A stretch of DNA of 64,000 nucleotides. It comes from Variovorax sp. S12S4. GTDB lineage: Bacteria; Pseudomonadota; Gammaproteobacteria; Burkholderiales; Burkholderiaceae_C. Shown here piece after piece: positions 48,656-57,827 of this stretch. The translations under genes were made by a program, and so were the position numbers. The notes under the pieces are model-generated. The model did not search any database. It was not told where the DNA came from and saw nothing but the letters and a program-made list of their open reading frames with translations. Numbering within the stretch: the stretch's first letter is position 1; every line of letters begins with the position of its first letter. The stretch covers positions 2,457,001-2,521,000 of the forward strand of contig NZ_JALPKR020000002.1 in the NCBI RefSeq assembly GCF_023195515.1, written 5' to 3'.

Positions 48656-49455
48656 GCGCCACGCCGGGCAATGCCGTCCGGCACCGCCGCGTGTTCCTGC
48701 CGGTTCTTGCCGCACTCGCCACGCTCGCGTGGCTGGCGTTGTGGGCCTGGGCACGCAGCCCTTACGGACGCTACCTCGAACATGGCGACTGGACCGTCTC
48801 CGGCCCGGCCGCCTTCCTGTGCCAGGTCGTCCCGGCCGGCGGCGTGGTCGTGCCTGCCGTGCTCTACGCCGCGGCGTGGATCCTCATGACGGCCGCCATG
48901 ATGCTGCCGACCACGCTGCCGCTGTTCAACGCCTTCGACCGACTGACCGCCGGGCGGGCCGACCATGCACGCCTGCTCACCATGCTGGGGCTCGGCTACA
49001 TGGCGGTGTGGGGCGCCTTCGGCCTGCTGGCGCACGGGCTCCACAGCGCGGTGCTGGCACTGCTGGCCAGTGCGCCCACGCTGGCCTGGCATGGCTGGGT
49101 CATCGGCGCCGCGACCATTGCGCTGGCCGGCGCTTTCCAGTTCAGCCGCCTCAAGCACCAGTGCCTGGAGAAGTGCCGCACGCCGCTGAGCTTTGTCATC
49201 GAGCACTGGCGCGGCCATGCGCAAGCTCGCCAGGCATTCATGCTGGGCATGCACCATGGCCTCTTCTGCGTCGGCTGCTGCTGGGCGCTCATGCTGCTGA
49301 TGTTCGCGCTCGGCACCGGCAGCCTTGGCTGGATGCTGCTGCTGGCCGTGGTCATGGCACTGGAGAAGAACGTTTCCTGGGGCCATCGGCTGAGCGCGCC
49401 GCTCGGGTTCGCGCTGCTGGGATGGGCCGTCTTCATGGTGGCGTCCCATGTCTGA
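48652..49455 (+). CDS. DUF2182 predicted metal-binding membrane protein
   Basis: A 267-residue protein with about seven hydrophobic segments. The family is described as metal-binding integral membrane proteins. Candidate ligands are CLEKCRTPLSF and GMHHGLFCVGCCWALML, with paired His and three Cys. Partnership with DUF1326 through an ATGA overlap suggests one system, possibly metal handling across the inner membrane (inference). The gene also overlaps the next transporter gene by 8 bases. Confidence 0.87.
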   Translation: MSATPGNAVRHRRVFLPVLAALATLAWLALWAWARSPYGRYLEHGDWTVSGPAAFLCQVVPAGGVVVPAVLYAAAWILMTAAMMLPTTLPLFNAFDRLTAGRADHARLLTMLGLGYMAVWGAFGLLAHGLHSAVLALLASAPTLAWHGWVIGAATIALAGAFQFSRLKHQCLEKCRTPLSFVIEHWRGHAQARQAFMLGMHHGLFCVGCCWALMLLMFALGTGSLGWMLLLAVVMALEKNVSWGHRLSAPLGFALLGWAVFMVASHV

Positions 49456-50335
49456 AGTTGTGTCCGAGGCGCGCCGCGGCCCGTCCACCCTGCAGACTAT
49501 CGCCTTGACGGCGGTGGCCATGGTCGCGTTCGCGGCCAACTCGCTGTTGTGCAGGCTCGCACTGCAGCGGCAGGGCATCGACCCGGCCAGCTTCGGCAGC
49601 ATCCGGCTGGTTTCCGGCGCAATCACGCTCCTGCTTGTCGTGCAGCTGAGGTCGCGCCCGCCTTCGGCCGCGCAGGCCGACTGGCTCGCTGCCGCCATGT
49701 TGTTTGCCTATGTGGCTTTCTTTTCTTTTGCTTACCTGAGCCTTTCCGCAGGCACGGGCGCGCTGATACTGTTCGGCGCGGTTCAACTCACGATGCTTGG
49801 CGCGGGCCTGGGTTCGGGCGAGCGCTTCGGACCGATCGCATGGCTCGGTTTCCTGCTGGCGGCGGGCGGGCTCGTCTACCTGGTGCTGCCCGGCGTTGCC
49901 GCGCCGCCGCTCCTGGGTGCCGTGATGATGGCCGTCGCCGGCGTGGCGTGGGGCGTGTATTCGCTTCGCGGCCGTGGCGTGGCCGACCCGCTGGCTGCCA
50001 CGTCACGCAACTTCTTGCGGGCCGTGCCGCTGGCCCTGGCGCTCAGCGTGATTTTTGTGGCGCGCGCCCATGCGGACGCGACCGGCATCGCGCTTGCCGT
50101 GGCCTCCGGCGCGCTGACCTCGGGCCTTGGCTATGTGGTCTGGTATGCGGCGCTGGCCCGTCTTTCGGCCATGCAGGCGGCCACCGTGCAGCTGTCGGTG
50201 CCGCTCCTGGCGGCATTCGGCGGGGTGCTGCTGCTGTCGGAAGCGATCACGCCGCGGCTCGCGGCCGCCTCGGTGGCCATTCTGGGCGGCATTGCGATCG
50301 TGCTGAGCCAGAAGTCGCGCAACGCGCGCCGCTAG
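49448..50335 (+). CDS. EamA/DMT-family transporter
   Basis: A 295-residue membrane protein with about ten hydrophobic segments. It starts with FAANSLLCRLALQRQGIDPASFGSIRL, the EamA repeat signature, and has YVVWYAALARLSAMQAATVQLSVPLLAAFGGVLLLSEAIT in the second half. The substrate is unknown. Its ATG lies inside the end of the DUF2182 gene, so it is probably translated with it. Confidence 0.9.
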   Translation: MSEVVSEARRGPSTLQTIALTAVAMVAFAANSLLCRLALQRQGIDPASFGSIRLVSGAITLLLVVQLRSRPPSAAQADWLAAAMLFAYVAFFSFAYLSLSAGTGALILFGAVQLTMLGAGLGSGERFGPIAWLGFLLAAGGLVYLVLPGVAAPPLLGAVMMAVAGVAWGVYSLRGRGVADPLAATSRNFLRAVPLALALSVIFVARAHADATGIALAVASGALTSGLGYVVWYAALARLSAMQAATVQLSVPLLAAFGGVLLLSEAITPRLAAASVAILGGIAIVLSQKSRNARR

Positions 50336-50347
50336 AGGCGCAAGTCT

Positions 50348-51405
50348 TTATGCGACGGTCACGTCCACCTTGGCCCCGGCCGCGACGATTTCCCCCACGT
50401 CGCATCGTCCAGCCAGATGCCGTCGCGCTCCCGCGCCACGCGCGCGGCGCGTTCCGGTTCGCCGGCGATCTGCACCTGGTCGAAGCCCGTACCCGGCGGG
50501 CTCTGGCGCAGCCATTCGACGAACGCCGTCGCTTCCTGTGCAAAGCTGGCCTGGGTTCCCAGCTTGGCAGGGTCGATCAGTATCGTCAGCATGCCATTGA
50601 GCACCGTGCGGGCGGTATCGGCCGGGCGGTGCCAGGTTCCTCCGCCGGTGAGTGCACCGCCCAGCAGCTCGCAGGCCATCGCCATGCCGTAACCCTTGTG
50701 CTCGCCGAAAGTCATGAGCGCGCCGAACAGGCCGTTGGCTTGCGGCACCACCACCACCCCGGGGTCGTTGGTCGGCGCGCCGCGCTCGTCGATCAGGTAG
50801 CCGTCGGGCACCCGTTCGCCCTTGTTGTGGGCGACGCGCATCTTGCCCTGCGCGACGCGGCTGGTCGCGAAGTCGAGCAGGAAGGGCTCGGCCCCCGCCA
50901 GCGGAATGCCGATGCAGCACGGATTGGTGCCGAAGCGTCCGTCCCCGCCGCCCCACGGCGCCACCACGGGCCGTGACAGCACGTTGACGAAGTGCATCGA
51001 GACCAAGCCTTCGGCCGTCGCCATTTCGGCGAAGTGCCCGATGCGGCCCAGGTGGTGCGCGTTCGCGAGCGTGAAGATGCAGCTGCCGTGCTGCTTCGCA
51101 CGTGCGATGCCGAGTTCCGTCGCCTGCACTCCGACGATCTGCCCGTAGCCATGCTGGCCGTCGAGCGCGAGCATCGTGCCGATGTCGGCATTGACCTTGA
51201 CCGACGCGTTGGGCACGAGCCCGCCCTCGGCTACCGCATCCACATAGCGCGGCAGCATGCCCACGCCATGCGAATCATGGCCGCTCAGGTTGGCGAGCAC
51301 CAGGTTGGCCGCCACCTGTTCGGCTTCGGCCAGCGTGCTGCCGGCGGCTGTCAAGATTTGCGCGCATTGCGATCGCAACGTAGCGGCGGGAAGGGTCTTG
51401 GGCAT
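50348..51405 (-). CDS. Malate/L-lactate/ureidoglycolate dehydrogenase family (COG2055), frame interrupted near its end
   Basis: About 352 residues after repair. The COG2055 fold is not the classical Rossmann lactate dehydrogenase. It shows LSGHDSHGVGMLPRYV, ANAHHLGRIGHFAEMA with the catalytic-region His, and VAPWGGGDGRFGTNPCCIGIP. As written the C terminus reads ATWGKSSRPG; adding one base to the C5 run at 50392-50396 gives TWGEIVAAGAKVDVTVA and a TAA at 50348. It is the last gene of the sugar-acid arm. It could act on a lactate-like or sugar-derived 2-hydroxy acid. Confidence 0.87.
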
Positions 51406-51458
51406 CAGTTGACTCCATGGGTTTGATCAAGGGCCGCGCAGCAAGGCCCGTTCGTGAA

Positions 51459-51550
51459 ACACCGCGGAACCGGCTTGCCGGGCCGCTGGTGTTGCCCCCG
51501 GTAGGGGGAGGGAGAAGCGACACGAAGTGCGCGCAGCCTGGGGGCGAGCT
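51459..51550. repeat. Hairpin-rich intergenic repeat, family B, copy 1
   Basis: The sequence ACACCGCGGAACCGGCTTG and what follows (CCGGGCCGCTGGTGTTGCCCCC, then GGGGGAGGG and CACGAAGTG) closely match a second copy at 55111-55210. It contains the stems CCGGC/GCCGG and a C-run/G-run pair. It lies between the UxaA-family gene and the dehydrogenase gene, in the same orientation as copy 2. Confidence 0.75.
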
Positions 51551-53075
51551 ACATGACTGCGCCGACTTGCCACGGCACGAATTCGTTCTGGCCGTAGCCG
51601 TGTTTCTCACTTTTCGATGGTTCGCCGGATGCAGTGGCCAAGACCAGTTCAAAGATGCGCTGGCCCATTTCCTGGATCGACGACGTGCCGTCCACGATCT
51701 CGCCGCAGTTGATGTCCATGTCCTCTTCCTGCCGCTGCCACAGCGCCGAGTTGGTCGCGAGCTTGAGCGAAGGCGAGGGCGCGCACCCGTACGCCGAGCC
51801 GCGCCCGGTCGTGAAGCAGATGATGTTCGCGCCGCCTGCCACTTGCCCGGTGGCGCTCACCGGGTCGTAGCCCGGCGTGTCCATGTAGACGAAGCCATGT
51901 GCCGTCACCGGCTCGGCATATTCGTACACCGCTTCGAGGTTGCTGGTGCCGCCCTTGGCCACCGCGCCGAGCGACTTTTCGAGAATCGTCGTGAGGCCGC
52001 CTGCCTTGTTACCCGGCGAAGGGTTGTTGTTCATCTCGCCTTCGTTGATCTGGGTGTAATGCTCCCACCACTTGATCCGGTCCACCAGCTTCTGGCCCAC
52101 TTCGCGCTTCACGGCGCGTCGCGTGAGCAGATGCTCGGCGCCATAGACCTCGGGCGTTTCGCTCAAGATGGCCGTGCCGCCATGCGCTACCAGCAGGTCG
52201 ACCGCCGCACCCAGCGCCGGGTTGGCGCTGATGCCCGAATAGCCGTCGGAGCCGCCGCACTGCAGGCCGATGGTGATGTGCGCGGCGCTGCACGGCTCGC
52301 GCTTCACCGCGTTGGCGCGCGGCAGCATCTCGTTGATGAGCGCAATGCCTTTCTCCACCGTCTTGCGCGTGCCGCCGGTGTCCTGGATGTTGAAGGTGCG
52401 AAAGTTCTCGCCCTCCGCCAGGTGGCCGGTCGCGAGCCAGGCGTTGATCTGGTTCGCCTCGCAGCCCAGGCCCACCACCAGCACGCCCGCAAAGTTGGGG
52501 TGCGTGGCATAGCCCGTGAGCGTGCGCTCCAGGATCTGCATGCCCATGCCCTGCGTGTCCATGCCGCAGCCCGTGCCGTGCGTGAGCGCCACGATGCCGT
52601 CGACGTTCGGGTAGTCCGCCAGCGCAGCCGGATTGGTCTTGCGCGAAAAGTGGTCGGCAATGGCGCGCGCCGCGGTGGCCGAGCAGTTCACGCTCGTCAG
52701 CACGCCGATGTAGTTGCGCGTGGCCACGCGGCCGTCCGCCCGCCTGATGCCCATGAAGGTGGCCTCGCGCTTTGCGGGGGCCGGCTTCACGTCGGCGCCA
52801 AAGGCGTAGTCGCGCTCGAAGTCGCCCTTGTCCGGGCCCATGTCGAGATTGTGCGTGTGCACGTGCTCGCCGGCGGCAATGGGCTTGCTCGCAAAGCCGA
52901 TGATCTGGTTGTAGCGGCGCACCGGCTCGCCCGCGGCAATGGCGTGCGTCGCCACCTTGTGGCCGGCAGGAATGAGGCCGCGCATGGCGAAGTCTTCGAC
53001 CTTGGCGCCGCCGACCAGCTGGCTGCGCGCGATCACGACATCGTCGGCCGGATGGAGGCGAATGAAGGGATTCAT
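51549..53075 (-). CDS. UxaA-family (altronate/galactarate-type) sugar-acid dehydratase
   Basis: A 508-residue dehydratase with the short N-terminal SAF-like domain (MNPFIRLHPADDVVIARSQLVGG to about residue 90) and the large catalytic domain of altronate and galactarate dehydratases. Cys and metal-binding stretches include LTHGTGCGMDTQGMG, VGLGCEANQIN, LQCGGSDGYSGISANPALG and FTTGRGSAYGCAPSPSLKLATN. It removes water from an aldonic or aldaric acid to a 2-keto-3-deoxy acid. The exact acid is not known. Its ATG overlaps the expected DctM stop (ATGA). Confidence 0.9.
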   Translation of the reverse strand: MNPFIRLHPADDVVIARSQLVGGAKVEDFAMRGLIPAGHKVATHAIAAGEPVRRYNQIIGFASKPIAAGEHVHTHNLDMGPDKGDFERDYAFGADVKPAPAKREATFMGIRRADGRVATRNYIGVLTSVNCSATAARAIADHFSRKTNPAALADYPNVDGIVALTHGTGCGMDTQGMGMQILERTLTGYATHPNFAGVLVVGLGCEANQINAWLATGHLAEGENFRTFNIQDTGGTRKTVEKGIALINEMLPRANAVKREPCSAAHITIGLQCGGSDGYSGISANPALGAAVDLLVAHGGTAILSETPEVYGAEHLLTRRAVKREVGQKLVDRIKWWEHYTQINEGEMNNNPSPGNKAGGLTTILEKSLGAVAKGGTSNLEAVYEYAEPVTAHGFVYMDTPGYDPVSATGQVAGGANIICFTTGRGSAYGCAPSPSLKLATNSALWQRQEEDMDINCGEIVDGTSSIQEMGQRIFELVLATASGEPSKSEKHGYGQNEFVPWQVGAVM

Positions 53076-54492
53076 CGTGGAACTCGTGTTGTGTGGGACA
53101 GAAGAACATTTTGGGCAACCACAGTACCAATGAAGGCACATAGGTAATCACGACCAGCGCCAGCAGCAGCGGAATGAGCCACGGCAAGATCGCCATCGTC
53201 GTGCGCTCGAAGCTCAGCCCCGCCACGCGCGCCAGCACGAACAGCACCATGCCCATCGGCGGGTGCAGCAGGCCGATCATCAGGTTCAGCACCATCACCA
53301 GGCCGAAGTGGATCGGGTCGACGCCCAGCTGCGTGGCAATCGGCAGCAAGATGGGAACCAGAATGGTGATGGCGGCGGTGGGCTCCAGGAAGCAGCCCAC
53401 GAACAGCATCAGCAGGTTGGCCAGCAGCAGGAACACCCAGGCTTCCTTGGTGAAGCCCAGCACCCAGCTGGCGATGTCGGTGGTCACGCCGGTGGCGGTC
53501 AGCATCCAGCCGAAGATGGAGGCCGCGGCCACGATGAACAGCACGGTCGACGTGGTCTCGATGGTGTCGAGGCAGACCTTGACGAACATCTTCCAGGACA
53601 GCGTCTTGTACCAGGCAAAACCAAGGATCATGGCCCATACGCAGGCGGCAATCGCACCTTCGGTGGGGGTGAACAGGCCCGTGCTCATGCCGCCGATCAG
53701 CAGCACCGGCGTCATGATCGGCAGCAGCGCCTCGAACTTGAAGATCCGGTCGAGCACGAAGAGCGATGCCAGGCCCGCAAACACGGTGAGCTGCGGCGGC
53801 GTGCCCAGCTTCGAAACCAGCAGCCACATCAGGAGCGGCCAGCCGATCACCACGGCCAGTTCGCACATGGCCTTGAAGAAACGCGTGCTCGAGAACTTGA
53901 CGTCGCCGCCCCAGCCGTTGCGGTGGGCAAAGTAGGCCACCGTGAGCATCATCAGAATGGCCAGCAGCGCACCCGGCAAGATGCCTGCAAGGAACAGCGC
54001 ACCCACCGACACGTTGGCCATCATCCCGTAGATCACGAACGGCAGGCTCGGCGGAATGATCGGGCCCAGCGTGGCCGAAGCCGCGGTCACGCCGACCGCG
54101 AACTCGGTCGAGTAGCCGTGCTCTTTCATGGCCTTGATTTCGATGGTGCCCAGGCCCGCCGCGTCGGCAATGGCCGTGCCGCTCATGCCCGCAAAGATCA
54201 CCGAGCCGAGCACGTTCACATGGCCCAGGCCCCCTTTGAGCCAACCCACCAGCGCCAGCGCGAAGTTGTAGATGCGGGTGGTAATGCCCGCGTTGTTCAT
54301 CAGGTTGCCGGCCAGGATGAAGAAAGGCACCGCCAGCAGCGGAAAGCTGTCGATCCCGCTCACCATGCGGTGGATGACAACGAACGGCGGCAGGCTGCCG
54401 CTCACGAGGATGTAGGCCAGCGAGGCGCCGGCCATGGCCACGGCCACCGGAATGCCGCCCGCCATGAAGATCAGGAAGAATATTTTCAGCAT
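53072..54492 (-). CDS. dctM: TRAP transporter large permease subunit DctM, frame interrupted at its end
   Basis: About 473 residues after repair, with the usual twelve or so hydrophobic segments. It begins MLKIFFLIFMAGGIPVAVAMAGASLAYIL and contains FAGMSGTAIADAAGLGTIEIKAMKEHGYS and FTPTEGAIAACVWAMILG. As written it does not stop after VLWLPKMFF but runs on for more than 350 codons through the dehydratase gene. One missing base near the T4 run at 53109-53112 moves it into a frame ending LLSHTTRVPR at a TGA that overlaps the next ATG. Confidence 0.9.
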
Positions 54493-54510
54493 GCAGTGTT
54501 CTCGTCGGGC

Positions 54511-55071
54511 TCAGTGGTCGGCAAGGGTGGACTCGGGTCGTTCGAGCACGCTGTAGCCGCGCTTCCAGTGAGTGCGCGCCACCTGGATCGAGCGCCAGGT
54601 CATCGCGATGAAGCCGAACAGGCACAGCGCGTAGACGATGTTCATCGGCGCATCGACGATGGTCATGCGCGTGTTGTTGCCGATCTTCAGCATCATCTGC
54701 ACCGTCATGATCACGGCCGCAATGAAGAAGGCCGTGCGCAGCACGTCGACCGCGCGAGACATCCATCGGCCCATGGCCGCGGGCATGTGGCGGTAGAAGA
54801 AATCGACCTGGATCTGGTTGTTCTTCGCGACGCCGATTGCGGCGCCGATGAAGACCACCGCAATCAGCATGTAGCGTGCCACTTCCTCGGTCCACGCGGC
54901 CGAATCGTTCATCACGTAGCGCGTGACGAACTGGTAGAACACCGTGAGCCCAAGCATCCAGAAGATCGCGAGCGAGATCCAGCCTTCGGCGATGGTGTGG
55001 GAAAGGTCGACGACCTCGTCTTCCGCGTGGAAGTGGCCCTCGTCATCAATGATTTTCTTGTCGTCAGTCAA
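54511..55071 (-). CDS. dctQ: TRAP transporter small permease subunit DctQ
   Basis: A 186-residue protein with four hydrophobic segments. It contains AIFWMLGLTVFYQFVTRYVMNDSAAWTEEVARYMLIAVVFIGAAIGVAKNNQIQVDFFY, the conserved DctQ block. I place the start at a TTG at 55071 (TTG ACT GAC) because an AGGAG lies seven bases upstream; no in-frame ATG gives a sensible N terminus. DctQ bridges the DctP receptor and the DctM channel. Confidence 0.88.
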   Translation of the reverse strand: MTDDKKIIDDEGHFHAEDEVVDLSHTIAEGWISLAIFWMLGLTVFYQFVTRYVMNDSAAWTEEVARYMLIAVVFIGAAIGVAKNNQIQVDFFYRHMPAAMGRWMSRAVDVLRTAFFIAAVIMTVQMMLKIGNNTRMTIVDAPMNIVYALCLFGFIAMTWRSIQVARTHWKRGYSVLERPESTLADH

Positions 55072-55110
55072 TGCAATCTCCTGGTCGGCTCCAGCGGCAA
55101 GCAAAGCGAA

Positions 55111-55210
55111 GCCCCTTCGGGAGACACCGCGGAACCGGCTTTGCCGGGCCGCTGGTGTCGCCCCCTGGAGGGGGAGGCGGCTACACGAAGTGAGCCGCTT
55201 CGGGGGTGTT
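55111..55210. repeat. Hairpin-rich intergenic repeat, family B, copy 2
   Basis: This copy contains ACACCGCGGAACCGGCTTT, then GCCGGGCCGCTGGTGTCGCC, CCCTGGAGGGGGAGG and CACGAAGTG. Inner stems CCGGC/GCCGG and CCCCC/GGGGG are perfect; the outer GAAGCCCCTTCGG and CCGCTTCGGGGG parts also partly pair. It fills the gap between dctP and dctQ and could shape the relative amounts of the TRAP subunits. Confidence 0.8.
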
Positions 55211-56207
55211 ACTTGATTGCCGTGATGCGGTCGTAGTCCTGCTGGCGATAGCCGTGGTCCGTGGGCTTGGTGTTCTTCAGCACCGCTTCGCGGAACGCGG
55301 CCTTGTCCACCGTGATCACGTTGTTGCCCTTCTTCTTGAACTCTTCGACCAGGCGGGCTTCCGAAGCAATGATGTCGCGGCCGGTCTTTTCAGCGGCTTC
55401 CTGCATCACCTCGGTGAAGATCTTCTTCTCGTCGGCCGAGAGCTTGCCCCACAGCTGGCCGGAGGTCACCGTCAGCAGCGAGTCGACGATGTGGCCCGTG
55501 AGAGAGATGTTCTTCTGCACCTCGAAGAACTTCTTGGCCTCGATGGTCGGCAGCGGGTTTTCCTGCGCATCGACCGTGTTGTTCTGCAGCGCGAGGTAGA
55601 CCTCGGCAAAGGCGATGGGCGTGGCGTTGGCGCCCAGCGCCTTGGGGAACGCCAGGTACGCCGGCGCGTCAGGCACGCGAATCTTCAGGCCCTTCATGTC
55701 CTCCGGCTTGGTCACCGGCTTGGCGGCACTCGAGGTGACATGGCGCGCGCCGTAGTAGTTGAGCGCCGTGATGTGGTTGCCGCTCTTGTCGTCGTAGCCC
55801 TTGGCAAGCTCCTTGAACACATCGCTCTTGGCGTACTTCAGCAGATGCTCCGCATCGCGGAAGATGAACGGAAAGTAGGTCACGGCCAGCGGCTTGTAGG
55901 TGTTGCCCGCAAAGCTCGCGCCGGTCAGAACGATGTCGACCGTGCCGAGCGTCATGCCCTGGTTGATGTCCGCTTCCTTGCCGAGGCTCGATGCCGGGAA
56001 CACCTGGATGTCGTACTTGCCGTTGGTGCGCTTCTTGATTTCTTCGGCGGCCCAGACGGAGTACTTGTGGAACGGCTCGGAGGTTTCGTACACGTGCGCC
56101 CACTTGAGCTTGGTCTGCGCACCGGCCATGCCGGCGGTGCCCAGCGCGGTGGCTGCCAGGGTGCAGGCGGCGATGGCTTTCAGGGTGTTGCGTTTGCTGC
56201 TGTTCAT
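55209..56207 (-). CDS. dctP: TRAP transporter substrate-binding protein DctP
   Basis: A 332-residue periplasmic receptor. It begins with a signal peptide (MNSSKRNTLKAIAACTLAATALGTAGMAGAQ, cleaved near residue 31). The mature part has LKWAHVYETSEPFHKYSVWAAEEIKKRTNGK, GMTLGTVDIVLTGASFAG, MKGLKIRVPDAPAYLAFPKALGANATPIAFAEVYLALQNNTVDAQENPLP with the conserved carboxylate-binding Arg. This fits sugar acid or other carboxylate binding. It is 46 bases downstream of the GntR gene. Confidence 0.93.
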   Translation of the reverse strand: MNSSKRNTLKAIAACTLAATALGTAGMAGAQTKLKWAHVYETSEPFHKYSVWAAEEIKKRTNGKYDIQVFPASSLGKEADINQGMTLGTVDIVLTGASFAGNTYKPLAVTYFPFIFRDAEHLLKYAKSDVFKELAKGYDDKSGNHITALNYYGARHVTSSAAKPVTKPEDMKGLKIRVPDAPAYLAFPKALGANATPIAFAEVYLALQNNTVDAQENPLPTIEAKKFFEVQKNISLTGHIVDSLLTVTSGQLWGKLSADEKKIFTEVMQEAAEKTGRDIIASEARLVEEFKKKGNNVITVDKAAFREAVLKNTKPTDHGYRQQDYDRITAIK

Positions 56208-56253
56208 CGGTTTGTCTCCGTTGTAGTGGCTGAAAGAAAATGCTGCTGGCGAT

Positions 56254-56961
56254 TCAGGAAGTTTTTGCGCGGCGCCAGCTCGCGCTGAATCTCTGGTGCG
56301 AGTTGTCCATGTGGATGTGCATTGCGGCGCGCGCGCCCTCGGCGTCGTGCGCGGCCACCGCGTCGCGAATGGCCTCGTGCTCTGCAATGGCCGAACGCCA
56401 GGAGGGCACCGTCTCGAAGTACCCACCCAGCCGCGTGAAGATCGGCCCGTTGCGCGAATCCCAGAAGCTCTGCACCGTTTCCACCAGCACGGCATTGCCG
56501 CTGGCCGAGACGATGGCCACGTGGAACGCGCGGTCGCCGTCCAGCGGCAGCACTTCGCGGTCGGCAAGCTCGCGCATCAGCTCGATGGCGCGGCTCATGG
56601 CGTCGATGTCCTTGCGCTTGCCGATGGTGGCCGCAATGGCGGCGGTTTCGCCTTCGATCACACGGCGCGCGCGAATCAGCTCCAGCGGCCCCCATTCCGT
56701 GGGCGCTACCGGCTTGCTTGCGCGGTGCGAGCGGTCGAGCACATACACGCCCGAGCCCGTGCGAACCTCGACCCAACCTTCGACCTCAAGCGCAATCAGC
56801 GCCTCGCGCACCGAAGGCCGGCTCACGCCGAGCTGCTTGGCCAGGTCGCGTTCGGCCGGCAGCCGCGCGCCCACCGCGAATTCGCCGTCGCCGATCAGCC
56901 CGCGGAGCTGGTCGGCAATCTGGCGGTACAAGCGCTGGGGTTCGACGGTCTGTAGCGGCAC
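56254..56961 (-). CDS. GntR-family regulator with FCD domain (FadR subfamily)
   Basis: About 235 residues: an N-terminal winged helix (LYRQIADQLRGLIGDGEFAVGARLPAERDLAKQLGVSRPSVREALIALEVEGWVEVRTGSGVYV) and an all-helical FCD effector domain with metal-binding His in FHVAIVSASGN and EHEAIRDAVAAHD. Regulators of this type control sugar-acid pathways such as those governed by UxuR or ExuR. The GTG at 56961 is the likeliest start; an ATG at 57075 would extend across the promoter region. It lies between the TRAP/dehydratase arm and the SDR/hydrolase arm. Confidence 0.88.
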   Translation of the reverse strand: MPLQTVEPQRLYRQIADQLRGLIGDGEFAVGARLPAERDLAKQLGVSRPSVREALIALEVEGWVEVRTGSGVYVLDRSHRASKPVAPTEWGPLELIRARRVIEGETAAIAATIGKRKDIDAMSRAIELMRELADREVLPLDGDRAFHVAIVSASGNAVLVETVQSFWDSRNGPIFTRLGGYFETVPSWRSAIAEHEAIRDAVAAHDAEGARAAMHIHMDNSHQRFSASWRRAKTS

Positions 56962-56981
56962 GAGGGGCTTGCTGTTAAGGG

Positions 56982-57017
56982 TTGTCCTGAATTGGACAAG
57001 TGGTAAGGCCAATTCAG
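56982..57017. promoter_or_regulatory. Candidate GntR operator in the divergent promoter region
   Basis: Two overlapping perfect inverted repeats occur here: TTGTCC (56982-56987) with GGACAA (56994-56999), and CTGAATTGG (56987-56995) with CCAATTCAG (57009-57017). They lie between the GntR gene and the first SDR gene. Control by the adjacent GntR protein is inferred from position. Confidence 0.6.
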
Positions 57018-57092
57018 AATACGATCCGCACCGCGCCATTGCCATCAGGCCAAACCCTGAACGGCCGGTCCCCATCTTTCAAGGAGACATGC

Positions 57093-57827
57093 ATGAGACT
57101 CAAGGGCAAGACCGTGCTCGTGACGGCAGCCGGACAGGGCATTGGCCACGCGAGCGTGCTCGCCATGGCCGCCGAAGGCGCACAGGTCTGGGCGACTGAC
57201 GTGAACGAGAAGCTGCTCGAACGCTACGCCGGCGTGGCCAACGTTCGCACCGCCAGGCTCGACGTGCTCGACAAGGACGCCATCGGCGCCTTCTTCAAGA
57301 GTCTCCCCGCGCTCGACGTGCTGTTCAACTGTGCGGGCGTGGTGCACAACGGCACCGCCCTCGACGCTTCCGACAAGGACTTGGAGTTCGCGTTCAACCT
57401 GAACGTGCGCGCGCAGTTCTGGACGATTCAGGCCGCGCTGCCCGGCATGCTGGCCGCAGGAAGCGGCAGCATCATCAACATGGCGAGCGTGTGCTCCAGC
57501 ATGAAGGGGCTGCCCAACCGCTTTGTCTACGGCACCACCAAGGCCGCGGTGCTCGGCCTCACCAAGAGCGTGGCGGCCGACTTCGTGGCGCGCGGCATCC
57601 GCTGCAATGCGGTGTGCCCCGGCACGGTCGATACACCGTCGCTCGGCGAACGCATCAACGCCAACGAAGACCCGGACGCCGCCCGCAAGGCCTTCATCGC
57701 CCGCCAGCCCATGGGACGGCTCGCGCAAGCCGAGGAAATCGCACCCGTGGTGGTGTTCCTGGCCAGCGACGAATCGGTGTTTGCAACAGGCCAGGCCTTC
57801 ACGGTAGACGGCGGCATCACCATATGA
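57093..57827 (+). CDS. SDR-family dehydrogenase (2-keto-3-deoxy-sugar acid dehydrogenase candidate)
   Basis: A 244-residue classical SDR with TAAGQGIGHASVLAMAAEGAQVWATD, the NCAG motif at LFNCAGVVHNG, catalytic Ser in INMASVCSSMKG and the active-site YGTTKAAVLGLTKS. Its look is close to BDH2/DHRS6-like SDRs, which include 2-keto-3-deoxy-L-fuconate dehydrogenase. With an FAH-type hydrolase downstream and a UxaA-family dehydratase on the divergent arm, oxidation of a 2-keto-3-deoxy acid is plausible. An AAGGAGA ribosome site precedes the ATG. Confidence 0.9.
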   Translation: MRLKGKTVLVTAAGQGIGHASVLAMAAEGAQVWATDVNEKLLERYAGVANVRTARLDVLDKDAIGAFFKSLPALDVLFNCAGVVHNGTALDASDKDLEFAFNLNVRAQFWTIQAALPGMLAAGSGSIINMASVCSSMKGLPNRFVYGTTKAAVLGLTKSVAADFVARGIRCNAVCPGTVDTPSLGERINANEDPDAARKAFIARQPMGRLAQAEEIAPVVVFLASDESVFATGQAFTVDGGITI

